In this document: positions 1 to 8,657 of the stretch, one piece after another
Position numbering within the stretch: the first letter of the stretch is position 1
How the letters are laid out: the number at the start of each line of letters is the position of its first letter
Assembly: GCA_039796915.1 (NCBI GenBank)
Contig: JBDKIU010000031.1
Location: 1 to 21,477, forward strand
DNA length: 21,477 nt
Direction: 5' to 3'
From: REEB481 sp039796915
GTDB taxonomy: Bacteria; Bacteroidota; Bacteroidia; NS11-12g; UBA955
Program-made: the position numbers and the translations under genes
The notes under the pieces: model-generated
What the model was told of the DNA's origin: nothing
Seen by the model: the letters and a program-made list of their open reading frames with translations, nothing else
Databases searched by the model: none

Positions 1-1
1 A

Positions 2-2167
2 CTGGAACTACTGCGCGACGGCAAAGACGACATCGCCGTAATCTGCACCATTGAAAACTTCGACCCGATGGGCATCCACACCGGCGACAGCATTACCGTG
101 GCGCCGGCAATGACCTTGAGCGATGTAACTTTTCAGAACATGCGCGACATGGCCTTCAAGATGATGCGCAGCATGGGTGTTTTTGCCGGTGGTTGCAATG
201 TTCAGTTCAGCGTGAATCCGGATACAGAAGAAATTATTGCTGTGGAAATCAATCCGCGTGTGAGCAGAAGCTCCGCCCTGGCATCGAAGGCCACAGGATA
301 TCCCATTGCAAAAATTGCTGCAAAGCTGGCCGTTGGCTACTATCTGGACGAACTCAAAAACCCGGTAACCAAAACCACCAGCGCGTTTTTTGAACCCGCC
401 ATTGACTACGTGATTGTCAAAATCCCGCGCTGGAATTTTGACAAATTCCACGGAGCAGACCGACGTCTGGGATTCCAGATGAAAAGCGTTGGTGAAGTGA
501 TGGCCATTGGCCGCAGCTTTCAGGAAGCACTTCAAAAAGCCTGTCAAAGTCTGGAAATTGGCCGCCACGGTTTGGGTGCAGACGGCAAAAGCAGCCGCAA
601 CCTTGACGAACTGCTGCACGCGTTGGAATACGCCAGCTGGGACCGCTTATTCAAGCTGAAAGACGCCATTTCCATGGGCGTTCCGCTCACATCCATCCAT
701 AAAATTACGAAGATTGACCGCTGGTTCCTGGAACAAATCAGCGACCTCGTAAAAACGGAAACCGAAATCAGACGCTACCAAATTGGCAACATCCCGGCAG
801 CGCTGCTTCGTCTGGCCAAAGAAAAAGGCTTCAGCGACCATCAGATTGCCTGGCTCATGGGCAATTGCACCGAAGACGAGGTTTTTGAAAAAAGACATTC
901 GCTGAACATCCGCCGGGTGTATAAAATGGTCGATACCTGCAGCGCAGAGTTCCCCAGCCCAACAAATTATTTCTACAGCACCTTCGACGGTGAAAACGAA
1001 AGTGTATTCAGCGACCGGAAAAAGGTGATTGTGCTAGGCAGCGGCCCCAACAGAATCGGTCAGGGTATTGAATTTGACTACAGCTGCGTACACGGCATCC
1101 TGGCTGCACGCGAAGCCGGGTATGAAGCCATCATGGTGAACTGCAATCCAGAAACGGTAAGTACGGATTTTGACATGGCCGACAAGCTGTACTTTGAACC
1201 CGTTTACTGGGAACACCTGCGCGAACTGATTGCCAACGAGCGGCCTACAGGCGTCATTGTGCAACTTGGCGGACAAACGGCTTTGAAACTGGCTGAAAAA
1301 TTCCACGAGCATGGAATTCCCATCATCGGCACCTCTTACGAAGACATGGACATTGCTGAAGACCGCGGACGTTTCAGCGACCTGCTGGCAGCTTTGGATA
1401 TTCCATATCCAAAATACGGCGTTGCCCAGGATGCGGAAGAAGCGGTGCGCATTGCCAATGAAGTTGGATATCCCGTTTTGGTGCGCCCCAGCTATGTGCT
1501 TGGCGGCCAGGGCATGGTGATTGTCATCAACGATGAAGACCTGGAACGTGCCGTGGTTAAGCTGCTCGGTGATTTGCCAGGGAACCGCGTGCTCATTGAC
1601 CACTTCCTGGACCGGGCAGAAGAAGCCGAAAGCGACTGCATTTGCGATGGCGAAGACATCCACATCCTTGGGTTGATGGAACACATTGAACCGGCTGGCA
1701 TTCACAGTGGCGACAGCAGCGCGGTTTTACCTCCGTACGGATTAAGCAAAGAGGTCATCCACCAAATGGAAACCTATACCGAAAAACTGGCTAAAGCCCT
1801 TAAAGTCAAGGGTTTGCTCAACATCCAGTTTGCCATCAGGCAGGAACAGGTTTATGTCATCGAAGCCAATCCTCGCGCCAGCCGCACGGTGCCATTCATT
1901 TGCAAAGCGTATAATGTTCCGTACATCAACCTTGCCACCAAAGTGATGTTGGGGGAAATGAAGGTGAAGGATTTTGTAATCCCGGAACGCCCGCAGGGTT
2001 GGGCCATTAAAAAACCCGTATTCTCATTTAATAAATTCCCGGGTGTAAGTCGTGAACTCGGACCTGAAATGAAAAGCACCGGCGAAGAGATTGTTTTTGT
2101 GCACGACCTGAGGGATCCGGGATTCCGTGACCTGTACAAAACCAAAAGCATGTATCTGAGCTACTAA
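2..2167 (+). CDS. carB: carbamoyl-phosphate synthase large subunit, 5' truncated by window edge
   Basis: Makes carbamoyl phosphate from ammonia (delivered by CarA), bicarbonate and 2 ATP for pyrimidine and arginine synthesis, in the cytosol. The reading frame is open from base 2 and gives 721 residues. It enters at the ENFDPMGIHTGDS motif of the first ATP-grasp domain, continues through NPRVSRSSALASKATG, the oligomerisation region, the second-half start (VLGSGPNRIGQGIEFDY, about 1036-1086) and the second ATP-grasp domain (RPSYVLGGQGM; EANPRASRTVPF). It stops at TKSMYLSY, shortly after the GPEMKSTGE motif. The roughly 130-residue C-terminal MGS-like allosteric domain of the E. coli enzyme (about 1073 residues) is therefore absent. 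From memory, flavobacterial CarB proteins of about 950 residues end the same way, so I read this as lineage-typical and not as a broken gene. The N-terminal third is outside the window. Confidence 0.97.
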   Translation: MELLRDGKDDIAVICTIENFDPMGIHTGDSITVAPAMTLSDVTFQNMRDMAFKMMRSMGVFAGGCNVQFSVNPDTEEIIAVEINPRVSRSSALASKATGYPIAKIAAKLAVGYYLDELKNPVTKTTSAFFEPAIDYVIVKIPRWNFDKFHGADRRLGFQMKSVGEVMAIGRSFQEALQKACQSLEIGRHGLGADGKSSRNLDELLHALEYASWDRLFKLKDAISMGVPLTSIHKITKIDRWFLEQISDLVKTETEIRRYQIGNIPAALLRLAKEKGFSDHQIAWLMGNCTEDEVFEKRHSLNIRRVYKMVDTCSAEFPSPTNYFYSTFDGENESVFSDRKKVIVLGSGPNRIGQGIEFDYSCVHGILAAREAGYEAIMVNCNPETVSTDFDMADKLYFEPVYWEHLRELIANERPTGVIVQLGGQTALKLAEKFHEHGIPIIGTSYEDMDIAEDRGRFSDLLAALDIPYPKYGVAQDAEEAVRIANEVGYPVLVRPSYVLGGQGMVIVINDEDLERAVVKLLGDLPGNRVLIDHFLDRAEEAESDCICDGEDIHILGLMEHIEPAGIHSGDSSAVLPPYGLSKEVIHQMETYTEKLAKALKVKGLLNIQFAIRQEQVYVIEANPRASRTVPFICKAYNVPYINLATKVMLGEMKVKDFVIPERPQGWAIKKPVFSFNKFPGVSRELGPEMKSTGEEIVFVHDLRDPGFRDLYKTKSMYLSY

Positions 2168-2190
2168 ACGCAACTAAAGAAACCGGCCCT

Positions 2191-2198
2191 TAAATTCG
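2191..2198 (+). promoter_or_regulatory. candidate -7 box (TAaaTTCG) of the 2204 lipoprotein gene
   Basis: The bases match the Bacteroidota -7 consensus TAnnTTTG with one C in place of T. The box ends 5 nt before the ATG at 2204, in the short gap after carB, so a transcript from it would be leaderless or nearly so. No convincing -33 TTG is seen. Confidence 0.35.
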
Positions 2199-2203
2199 CA
2201 ACC

Positions 2204-2596
2204 ATGAGGAATCTAATCGTTTATATATCTATGGGTGTTTTAGCCCTGGCAAGTGCCTGCACACAAAAAGTACGTCAGGAGCAAACCACTGAACAAAGCA
2301 GCAGCGCGGTTGACAACAACCAGGAAACCAATAAAACCAGTGCCAACGAACAGGTAAACAGCATTGGCATTCCCATGCGTCTGCCTTATGCTTCAGATCT
2401 GGAAGCGTATTACCTGGTAAATTGTAAACTGAACAAAACCAGCAGTGGCGGAGCACCAGACCCCGAGGTTTGGGCGGAACGCGGTAAAATTGTTTCCCGC
2501 CTCGAAGCTTATGAACAAAAATACAAAGGCAAAGAACTCGAAGAGTATTTGAAATGGGGCAGCGTGGCAGCCAATGCCATCAACAATTGCCCTTAA
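2204..2596 (+). CDS. small lipoprotein of unknown function
   Basis: A 130-residue protein with an N-terminal lipoprotein signal: a short basic start (MRN), a hydrophobic stretch to about residue 17, then a relaxed lipobox ASAC with the acylated Cys at about 19. A Ser/Thr/Asn/Gln-rich linker (about 20-50) follows, typical of exported Bacteroidota lipoproteins. The C-terminal half (about 55-130) is a small, probably helical domain with a final Cys in NNCP. I recognise no domain. It lies 36 nt after carB on the same strand but has its own promoter-like box. Its stop codon interlocks with that of the convergent glycosyltransferase (shared ttaa). Function cannot be inferred beyond an envelope location. 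Confidence 0.75.
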   Translation: MRNLIVYISMGVLALASACTQKVRQEQTTEQSSSAVDNNQETNKTSANEQVNSIGIPMRLPYASDLEAYYLVNCKLNKTSSGGAPDPEVWAERGKIVSRLEAYEQKYKGKELEEYLKWGSVAANAINNCP

Positions 2597-3720
2597 ACGC
2601 CCAGGATGCGCCGATACAAGGCTATGAGTTTTTCTTCCTGCGACTTCCAGGAGTAAAAAGCCTCTGTAGCCTGAACACCGTTGTGTGCCATTTTTAGCCG
2701 TACATCTGGTTGGTCGGCCAGTGAAAGGATGGCTTCTGCCAACTGTTTCGGATCATCCGGATGCACACAAACACCGCATTCATTTCGCTCCACCACACTG
2801 CGGTACAGTTCAAAATCTGACGTGATGACCGGCAATCCCACGCTCATGTATTCAAACATCTTGGTTGGATAACTCCATTCGGAGTTTTTCATCCGTTTGA
2901 TGATGCACAACCCTATGCCCATAGACATACTGAGCCGGTAACCATCCGGTAAATCAAGCCTGCCATGAAAAAACAGTTGTTTCCTGATTTCTTCATAAAA
3001 CGGCAGGGATTCTATTTTTTGTGCCAAACCTGAATACAATGCGCCCACACAGTGGAAATGAAAAATCCGGCCCTGTTGCTTCAGCATCCACAATGCTTCT
3101 GCAATCTGCAAGAGGCCCCGGGTTTCCAGCAGAATGCCAATGTAAAAAAGGTTCTGCGCCGCACGTGGTGCAACATTCCGAAAGGATTTAAAAAACGTTA
3201 AATCGGGGTAATTCAGCACCACGGTATAGCGGGCGCCCATGGCGGCATAATGAGGCGCGTAGGAGCGTTCTGCCAAAACAAGTTCCATCCGTCGTGCCGC
3301 GCGCTGCTCAAAAAATCCGTAGATGCGGGCAAGCAATCCTTTGTTTCGAATCCAGGGCTTGTCGAAGATGTCTGCTGCGAAGTGTTCGTGCACATCGAAA
3401 ATCACCTTCTTGCCCAAGAGGCGCAGCCACAATCCACAAGGAATCAACTCCGGGTCGTGAAACTGATACACGTCGGCATTTACACGAAGTGCTTTGGGAA
3501 ACATGCGCGGTGAAGCGGTAAGCATTTCCCAGTATCTATTTTTCAACCTCCTGAATGGGATGATACGCACGCCATCCACAAACTCTTCGCGGTCGTGCAC
3601 CGCTATTAGGGTGACCTCGTAAAACCGCGCCAGGCTCCTGCAGGATTTATAAAAAATCCTGGTGTCTCTGGCTACATGCAGGCTGGTCAGGTGGCAGACA
3701 CGCGCGGTTCGCTGTTTCAC
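2593..3720 (-). CDS. glycosyltransferase family 4
   Basis: A 375-residue GT-B fold glycosyltransferase, probably moving a nucleotide-activated sugar onto a surface glycan or lipid-linked acceptor at the inner face of the cytoplasmic membrane. The N-terminal Rossmann half shows FHDPEL (about 87-92) and FDVHEH (about 108-113), common in GT4 exopolysaccharide enzymes. The C-terminal half has a glycine-bearing LFYIGILLETRG strand-turn (about 191-202) and the nucleotide-sugar site SYPTKMFEYMSVGLPVITS (about 283-301), which contains the GT4 E-x7-E-like region. The start is GTG at 3720, overlapping the TGA of the upstream CapA-like gene (GTGA), which implies translational coupling. Donor and acceptor cannot be told from sequence. 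The 3' end overlaps the convergent lipoprotein gene by 4 nt. Confidence 0.9.
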   Translation of the reverse strand: MKQRTARVCHLTSLHVARDTRIFYKSCRSLARFYEVTLIAVHDREEFVDGVRIIPFRRLKNRYWEMLTASPRMFPKALRVNADVYQFHDPELIPCGLWLRLLGKKVIFDVHEHFAADIFDKPWIRNKGLLARIYGFFEQRAARRMELVLAERSYAPHYAAMGARYTVVLNYPDLTFFKSFRNVAPRAAQNLFYIGILLETRGLLQIAEALWMLKQQGRIFHFHCVGALYSGLAQKIESLPFYEEIRKQLFFHGRLDLPDGYRLSMSMGIGLCIIKRMKNSEWSYPTKMFEYMSVGLPVITSDFELYRSVVERNECGVCVHPDDPKQLAEAILSLADQPDVRLKMAHNGVQATEAFYSWKSQEEKLIALYRRILGV

Positions 3721-5036
3721 GGGGATTCAAAGATGCGGCATTGGGCTGGAAATGTATGTCGCTGGAACCGAAGTAAATCCAAGAATTCACGTTGGTTTTT
3801 CCGAGGCCAGGTGCGCCAGTTTCCGCTGCGGTATTGCGTTTCCGCATAGAACAAGCGAAGCTCCTTCCCCTCCAACAAACCCATGTACCAAAAATGTGGC
3901 TGAAATGCGCTGATGTTTATTCCGCTTGCGCTGCGCGAAAATCCTATGCTGTAGGTCATGGGCAAATGACACCACTTAAAAATGTCATAAGCAATGAAGT
4001 CTCCCGGAGAATACAGAATCAAGCCGGTTTTGAGGCCTGTTGCATTTTGGTATTCGTAAAACTCCCAGGGCTGGGCGTTATGCGGGTGTGTTCCAATGAT
4101 GAGGTCGGCGCCCGTTTCTTCCATGATGCGCCGGTAATTCTTGATTACGTGATCTTGAGGAAACGCCTGATACGCATTACCTCCATGCAGCGAAACAACC
4201 AATACTTCAGCACCGGCGGCGCGCAGGGCTTGCGCTTCCTGAACGATGGGCGTGAAATCGGCGTCCGGAACATTCAATGCAATGAGGTTGGTGCTCCACG
4301 GCGCAGCTTCGTTGGGCGGACAAGTGTTCAGGGAATACGTCCAGGCAGAAAACCCAAACGAAATACCCTGCCTTTGAATGATATTTTTTTTCGGATTGAA
4401 TTGCCGTTCCCTTCGGGCGCCAACCGCAACAACACCCTTGGCATTCAGAAAATCCAGGGTTGACGCTAAGCCTTCCGGACCCTGGTCGTGCATGTGGTTA
4501 TTGGCCACAGAAAGCACATCATAGGCACCTTTTCCGCCGTTGGTGAATACCTGCCACAGCTGCTCGTTTCCATTGAAATACATGTTGTTCAGCATCAGCT
4601 CCGGAACCCAGGCAGCGGGTTTATTCAGATCCATGGGCGTTTCCAGGTTGGCAAAAACCACATCTGCATCAAAAAACGCAGCAGCTTCTTCCCATAAACA
4701 GTTGGTGTCGACGTCCATCAGCACTTTGTATGGCATCAAATCACCACCAACGCTCATGGTGCATTGCGTTGCGCCTTCAAGACGCGCAGGTTGATTTCTG
4801 AAATGCGCTTCCTGCTCCGGCGTTTCCCCTGCCCAATGCGGATATGCGTAGTATTTATACCCAAAGTAGAGCAGGGCTTTGCTGGTGTAGGTTGCAGGAT
4901 TCTCTTCAAAATTCCTGAGTGGCCGTTTCCAGGCGCGATGCACGAACAGGTGCAGCAGGAAATACACAAACCGCAGCAAACCGTTCACCACAGCACCGAT
5001 GTAACTCAGTGAAACAACCGGATTAAAAAAGGCCAC
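3717..5036 (-). CDS. CapA/PgsA-family metallophosphatase-like protein
   Basis: A 439-residue protein of the CapA family (PGA_cap), related to calcineurin-like metallophosphatases and found with capsule or poly-gamma-glutamate synthesis genes. Metal-site motifs appear in order: GGDLMPYK (about 97-104), FANLETP (128-134), SVANNHMHDQG (176-186), VSLHGG (281-286) and GTHPHNAQPWE (315-325). An N-terminal hydrophobic segment (about 10-33) probably anchors it in the membrane. The start is GTG at 5036. The 4-nt GTGA overlap with the following GT4 gene suggests a two-gene surface-polysaccharide operon. No PgsB/PgsC/CapB partners are visible, so poly-gamma-glutamate is not implied; an exopolysaccharide-modifying or hydrolytic role is equally likely. 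Confidence 0.88.
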   Translation of the reverse strand: MAFFNPVVSLSYIGAVVNGLLRFVYFLLHLFVHRAWKRPLRNFEENPATYTSKALLYFGYKYYAYPHWAGETPEQEAHFRNQPARLEGATQCTMSVGGDLMPYKVLMDVDTNCLWEEAAAFFDADVVFANLETPMDLNKPAAWVPELMLNNMYFNGNEQLWQVFTNGGKGAYDVLSVANNHMHDQGPEGLASTLDFLNAKGVVAVGARRERQFNPKKNIIQRQGISFGFSAWTYSLNTCPPNEAAPWSTNLIALNVPDADFTPIVQEAQALRAAGAEVLVVSLHGGNAYQAFPQDHVIKNYRRIMEETGADLIIGTHPHNAQPWEFYEYQNATGLKTGLILYSPGDFIAYDIFKWCHLPMTYSIGFSRSASGINISAFQPHFWYMGLLEGKELRLFYAETQYRSGNWRTWPRKNQREFLDLLRFQRHTFPAQCRIFESP

Positions 5037-5040
5037 GGCT

Positions 5041-5048
5041 CAAAAATA
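5041..5048 (-). promoter_or_regulatory. candidate -7 box (TAttTTTG) of the capA-like/GT4 operon
   Basis: An exact match to TAnnTTTG on the minus strand in the 26-nt gap after the DUF3050 stop. It ends only 4 nt before the GTG start at 5036, predicting an essentially leaderless mRNA. A TTG lies 26 nt further upstream, longer than the usual spacing of about 19 nt, so I do not count it as the -33 element. Confidence 0.5.
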
Positions 5049-5062
5049 CATGGCAGCAGCGA

Positions 5063-5842
5063 TTACAGGCGCGTCAACACAGCATCCCACAAGGCTTTTC
5101 GGTGTTGCAACGCCTGTACCGATGCGGTTGCTGCTTCTTGCCAGCGCACATCATCTTCGCCACAAAGCGCCTGAACCATATTCCAGGAAAGCGGACCGTG
5201 GTGGTCGCCATCCACCTCTATATGACGTTCCAGGTAATAGTTGAACAGCTCCAGTTCTTCCGGATGCTTGCTTTTGATTTCGCGAATTAGTTCCATAAAC
5301 ATATCCGGAATCAAATCCTCTCGTCCAAAGGTGAACACCGCAGCCAAAACATGCACTGGTGCTGCGCTGGCTACATCCAACGTGTAGCGTACAAATGCAC
5401 GTACCTCTGCCGGAGTTTGCGCCACTTCAAACGCCGATTCCAGGCTTGCTCCTGAACGCAGGCTTTCCATAAAACGTTCCATTCCTGAAGTGTCGGCGCC
5501 GGCCTGCTTCATGGCTTTCAGATAAAGTTCGAAATGACTGATGTGCCCACCGTCGGGATCCACATCTGATTCTTCACCCAAAACAATCTCATTAATGAAA
5601 AAACGTGTATCCGCATTTCCCCTTGGAAACCAGGGCAAGTCCACACAGGTAAGTTTTACCTGAAGCGCCTTCAGCAAACTCATGAAATCCCATACCGCAT
5701 ACACGTGGTGTTCCATCATACACTGAACGCCTTTCAGGTTGGCAATATTCCGATACATCGGATGTTTGGTAATGTCCTGACGCACTGCGGCAGTGGCCAA
5801 CCGAATGTATTCGAGGCGATGAACCCCGTTTTCAGTTTTCAT
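5063..5842 (-). CDS. DUF3050 protein, haem-oxygenase-like diiron oxidase candidate
   Basis: A 259-residue, largely helical protein that I recognise as DUF3050, a member of the haem-oxygenase-like fold. The region LGEESDVDPDGGHISHFELYL (about 88-108), FGREDLIPDMF (172-182) and H207-x3-D211-x2-H214 resemble the metal ligands of haem-oxygenase-like diiron oxidases (UndA/SznF type): candidates E90/E91, H100/H103, E175, H207, D211 and H214. The substrate is unknown. I chose the ATG at 5842; the longer frame would need a TTG at 5869. The gene lies just upstream of the capA-like operon on the same strand, but that operon has its own promoter-like box, so the link is weak. It is divergent from rmuC. 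Confidence 0.8.
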   Translation of the reverse strand: MKTENGVHRLEYIRLATAAVRQDITKHPMYRNIANLKGVQCMMEHHVYAVWDFMSLLKALQVKLTCVDLPWFPRGNADTRFFINEIVLGEESDVDPDGGHISHFELYLKAMKQAGADTSGMERFMESLRSGASLESAFEVAQTPAEVRAFVRYTLDVASAAPVHVLAAVFTFGREDLIPDMFMELIREIKSKHPEELELFNYYLERHIEVDGDHHGPLSWNMVQALCGEDDVRWQEAATASVQALQHRKALWDAVLTRL

Positions 5843-5956
5843 GGTTAAGTAACAATTGATTGGTGGCAACGGTTTAGCTCAACTTGTTCATTTTCAAAAC
5901 CTTAGACGGGTGCTAAAAATTCGGGGTTGGCATGCAGCGCGCCTTCACGATGAAAG

Positions 5957-5964
5957 TATCTTTG
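5957..5964 (+). promoter_or_regulatory. candidate -7 box (TAtcTTTG) of rmuC
   Basis: An exact TAnnTTTG match ending 5 nt before the ATG at 5970, consistent with a leaderless transcript. It lies in the 127-nt divergent spacer between the DUF3050 gene and rmuC. No similar box was found for the DUF3050 side. Confidence 0.55.
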
Positions 5965-5969
5965 TGGAT

Positions 5970-7172
5970 ATGGATATCTTAGCCCTGATCGTTGGACTTG
6001 CTCTTGGTTTTTTAATTGCTTACGCGGTGCTTATGAACCGAAACCGCCAGCGCGATGTGGAACAGCAGGCCCTTCTTTCTGCTGCACAGGAGCGCATCAA
6101 AGGCCTCGAAGAAAAAGTTCAGGAACGAAATGAATTCTCCCAAAAACTGGAAAGCCAGTTGCGGGAAGCATTCGGACAAATTGCGCTTGATAACCTGCAA
6201 AACCAAAGCAAAGCTTTGCGGGATGAACACACAGAAACACTGAAACACCTGCTGGATCCGGTGCGCACCAAGCTCACAGAGTTTGAAAAGCGGGTAAATG
6301 ACACCCACGGAGAAAGTCAAAAAAGCGCCACAGAACTTAAAACACAGATTGAACTGCTTACCCGGCTGAATCAACAAGTGACTACAGAAACCCAAAACCT
6401 CACCAAAGCGCTGAAGGGTGATACCAAAAAACAGGGAAATTGGGGCGAAGTGATTCTGGAGCGCGTACTGGAACGTTCCGGCCTCACCAAAGGACAGGAA
6501 TACGTCACACAGTTTCAAACAGAAAACCAATCCGGAGATACCATTAAACCCGATGTGGTTATTCACCTTCCTGATCAGAAACATTTGATTGTTGACGCCA
6601 AGGTGAGCCTTACGGCGTATGAAGCGTTCATGGCGGCTGACAATGAAGCCGACCGCGAAAAATACCTGAAAGCGCACATCGTCTCCATGCGCAGTCATGC
6701 GAAATTGCTTTCAGAGAAAAATTATCCCAGTGGCAACGGGCTCAATGCACCCGAGTTCGTACTGATGTTTGTTCCCATTGAATCTTCCTTTGCGCTGGCG
6801 GTTCAGGGCGATGTGGACCTGTTCACCTACGCCTGGGATTTGCGCATTGTGATTGTAAGTCCAAGCACCTTGTTGGCCACGCTTCGTACCGTTGCCAGCA
6901 TCTGGAAACAGGAAAATCAAAACAAAAACGCCCTGGAAATAGCGAAAAAAGCCGGCGATCTCTACGATAAGTTCACAGGCTTTGCCGATGATTTGATCAA
7001 GGTTGGAAGACAAATGGACACGGCCAAAGACACTTATTCCGACGCCATGAAAAAACTGGTTGACGGAACCGGGAACCTGGTTAAACGCGTTGAAGAGTTG
7101 AAGAAGATGGGCGCCAAAGCCAGTAAAAATATCAACCCGGATTTGCTGGGCCGCGCGCTGGACAAAGAATAA
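5970..7172 (+). CDS. rmuC: DNA recombination protein RmuC homologue
   Basis: A 400-residue RmuC-family protein. The family is linked to limiting DNA rearrangement at inverted repeats and resembles restriction-type nucleases. Seen here: an N-terminal membrane segment (about 2-21), a long coiled coil (about 27-145), then the PD-(D/E)xK-like core with GNWGE (156-160), ERVLERSGL (164-172), KPDVVIHLP (193-201) and IVDAKVSL (207-214; D209 and K211 are candidate active-site residues). The C-terminal region is helical and charged. The ATG at 5970 was preferred over upstream in-frame codons because it begins the membrane segment and follows a TAnnTTTG box by 5 nt. The stop abuts the convergent photolyase-like stop with no spacer. 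Confidence 0.93.
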   Translation: MDILALIVGLALGFLIAYAVLMNRNRQRDVEQQALLSAAQERIKGLEEKVQERNEFSQKLESQLREAFGQIALDNLQNQSKALRDEHTETLKHLLDPVRTKLTEFEKRVNDTHGESQKSATELKTQIELLTRLNQQVTTETQNLTKALKGDTKKQGNWGEVILERVLERSGLTKGQEYVTQFQTENQSGDTIKPDVVIHLPDQKHLIVDAKVSLTAYEAFMAADNEADREKYLKAHIVSMRSHAKLLSEKNYPSGNGLNAPEFVLMFVPIESSFALAVQGDVDLFTYAWDLRIVIVSPSTLLATLRTVASIWKQENQNKNALEIAKKAGDLYDKFTGFADDLIKVGRQMDTAKDTYSDAMKKLVDGTGNLVKRVEELKKMGAKASKNINPDLLGRALDKE

Positions 7173-8657
7173 TTACGATGCCGACAGTTGCAGCCTCGCT
7201 TTGAGCCGCTGCACGCGCTGTGCCATTTCCACAAGTTTTTCCGGATTCATGCGCTTCAGCGATGCAATGGGAATTGCCATGCGCGGATTTTTTTGCAGCG
7301 CGCCGGCATGGTTCTGGATGAACATCCAATACAGCGCATCCCATTCATCGCACCAGGAAGCTTTTTGAAAATGTCCCATTTTCCGGAGGTAGGCGGAGCC
7401 TGAAACGTAGGGTTTGGTCACCATTCCACCGAAATCGGCATATTGGCTCATGCCATAAACATTCGGAACCATGACCCAGTCGTAGGCGTCGATAAACAGT
7501 TCCATGAACCATTGATAAACCGCATCGGGATGAATGCCCAGAAGCAGCATCAGGTTTCCATGGATCATGAGCCGTTCGATGTGATGACTGTAAGCAGTAT
7601 GCTGCAAACGGCTCAGGGATTCATCAAATGGATAAATCCCGGTTTTGCCCTTGTACATCGCCTCCGGCATGGGCGCTTGCAATTGCAGGGCGTTCGCCGT
7701 GCGCATCTTATTTCCTGATTTGTGATACACAGCACGCACAAACTCTCGCCAACCCAAAACCTGCCGTACAAAACCTTCCAAAGAAGGCAAGGGAATATTT
7801 TCTGAAACACCGGCATCCAAGGCGCGCTCCAGAACCTGTTCGGGCGTAAGCAGGCCGATGTTCAGCAAAGGACTGATGACCGAGTGGAACATGAACGATT
7901 GTCCGGGAAGCATCGCATCCTGATACCTTCCAAAATTGCCAAAGCGCTGTTGCAGAAACGCATCCAGCCAGGCCTCAGCCGCCTCATGCGTGACCGGATA
8001 TTCCCAATGATCCAGCAAACCGGGGTTGCTGGCAAACTCTTCCAAGGTGCTTTGGATGGCTGCTTGGACGATTGCGTTCTTGGATACTTCGGGCAACGTC
8101 GGAATGTATAAACCCTGCGGGGTTTTTTCCCGGTTTTCCGTGTCGTACGTCCAGGAGCCGCCAAGCGGCTTACCGTGGGCATCGGTCAATATTCCAAGTT
8201 TCTTGCGAAAGTGAATGTACCAGCTGGTTTGGTGCATTTTGTGCTCGTCCAGCCACACAAGGGCTTCCGTCCGGGAAATCATGAAACCCGGATTTGCGTA
8301 CAGCACCAGGCGGATGCCGTTGCGCGCGGATTCCCGTTCCAGTCTTCGCTTCAACAGATAATCATCCGGATCGGCGAGGTGCACTTCCCGAACGCCCTGT
8401 TGGTTCAACAGTTCCATCAAACCGTTGGTTTCTGCTGCCTCGGACCAGGCCGAAATACGCTGAACCGTATATCCTTGCTGCTGCAACTTCATTTCCATAG
8501 CAGCCATGGTTGCGCGGTGAAAAGCTATTTTCTTTTTGTGGAAGGAATACTGCCTGAAAAACAACACATCTTCCACCATCCAAACCTCCCGGCCCTTGGA
8601 CAATGCAGGGTGCGCGGCAAAAAGCTGATGCGGATAGATAAGAGTTACCGCATTCAT
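7173..8657 (-). CDS. photolyase/cryptochrome homologue (FeS-BCP-related) without the FeS cysteines
   Basis: A 494-residue flavoprotein-family member related to bacterial (6-4) photolyases and cryptochromes (PhrB/CryB type, DASH-unrelated). The N-terminal alpha/beta antenna domain begins MNAVTLIYPHQL. The C-terminal helical FAD domain carries RYQDAMLPGQSFMFHS (about 244-259), LGWREFVRAVY (301-311), TAYSHHIERLMIHGN (354-368), FIDAYDWVMVPN (388-399) and TKPYVSGSAYLRKM (414-427). PhrB holds a [4Fe-4S] cluster through four Cys; here the whole protein has one Cys (C436, in ASWCDEWDALYW), so the cluster must be absent. The ATG at 8657 overlaps the TGA of the DUF2256 gene (ATGA). Repair versus photoreceptor function cannot be decided from sequence. 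Confidence 0.9.
   Translation of the reverse strand: MNAVTLIYPHQLFAAHPALSKGREVWMVEDVLFFRQYSFHKKKIAFHRATMAAMEMKLQQQGYTVQRISAWSEAAETNGLMELLNQQGVREVHLADPDDYLLKRRLERESARNGIRLVLYANPGFMISRTEALVWLDEHKMHQTSWYIHFRKKLGILTDAHGKPLGGSWTYDTENREKTPQGLYIPTLPEVSKNAIVQAAIQSTLEEFASNPGLLDHWEYPVTHEAAEAWLDAFLQQRFGNFGRYQDAMLPGQSFMFHSVISPLLNIGLLTPEQVLERALDAGVSENIPLPSLEGFVRQVLGWREFVRAVYHKSGNKMRTANALQLQAPMPEAMYKGKTGIYPFDESLSRLQHTAYSHHIERLMIHGNLMLLLGIHPDAVYQWFMELFIDAYDWVMVPNVYGMSQYADFGGMVTKPYVSGSAYLRKMGHFQKASWCDEWDALYWMFIQNHAGALQKNPRMAIPIASLKRMNPEKLVEMAQRVQRLKARLQLSAS

Noticed and set aside
1034..1705. 223-codon open frame antisense to carB
   Set aside because: It lies wholly opposite conserved CarB ATP-grasp sequence, and the protein looks like no known family; a frame shadow.
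3792..4463. 223-codon plus-strand frame antisense to the capA-like gene
   Set aside because: The minus-strand gene carries all CapA motifs; this frame has none and no promoter-like box.
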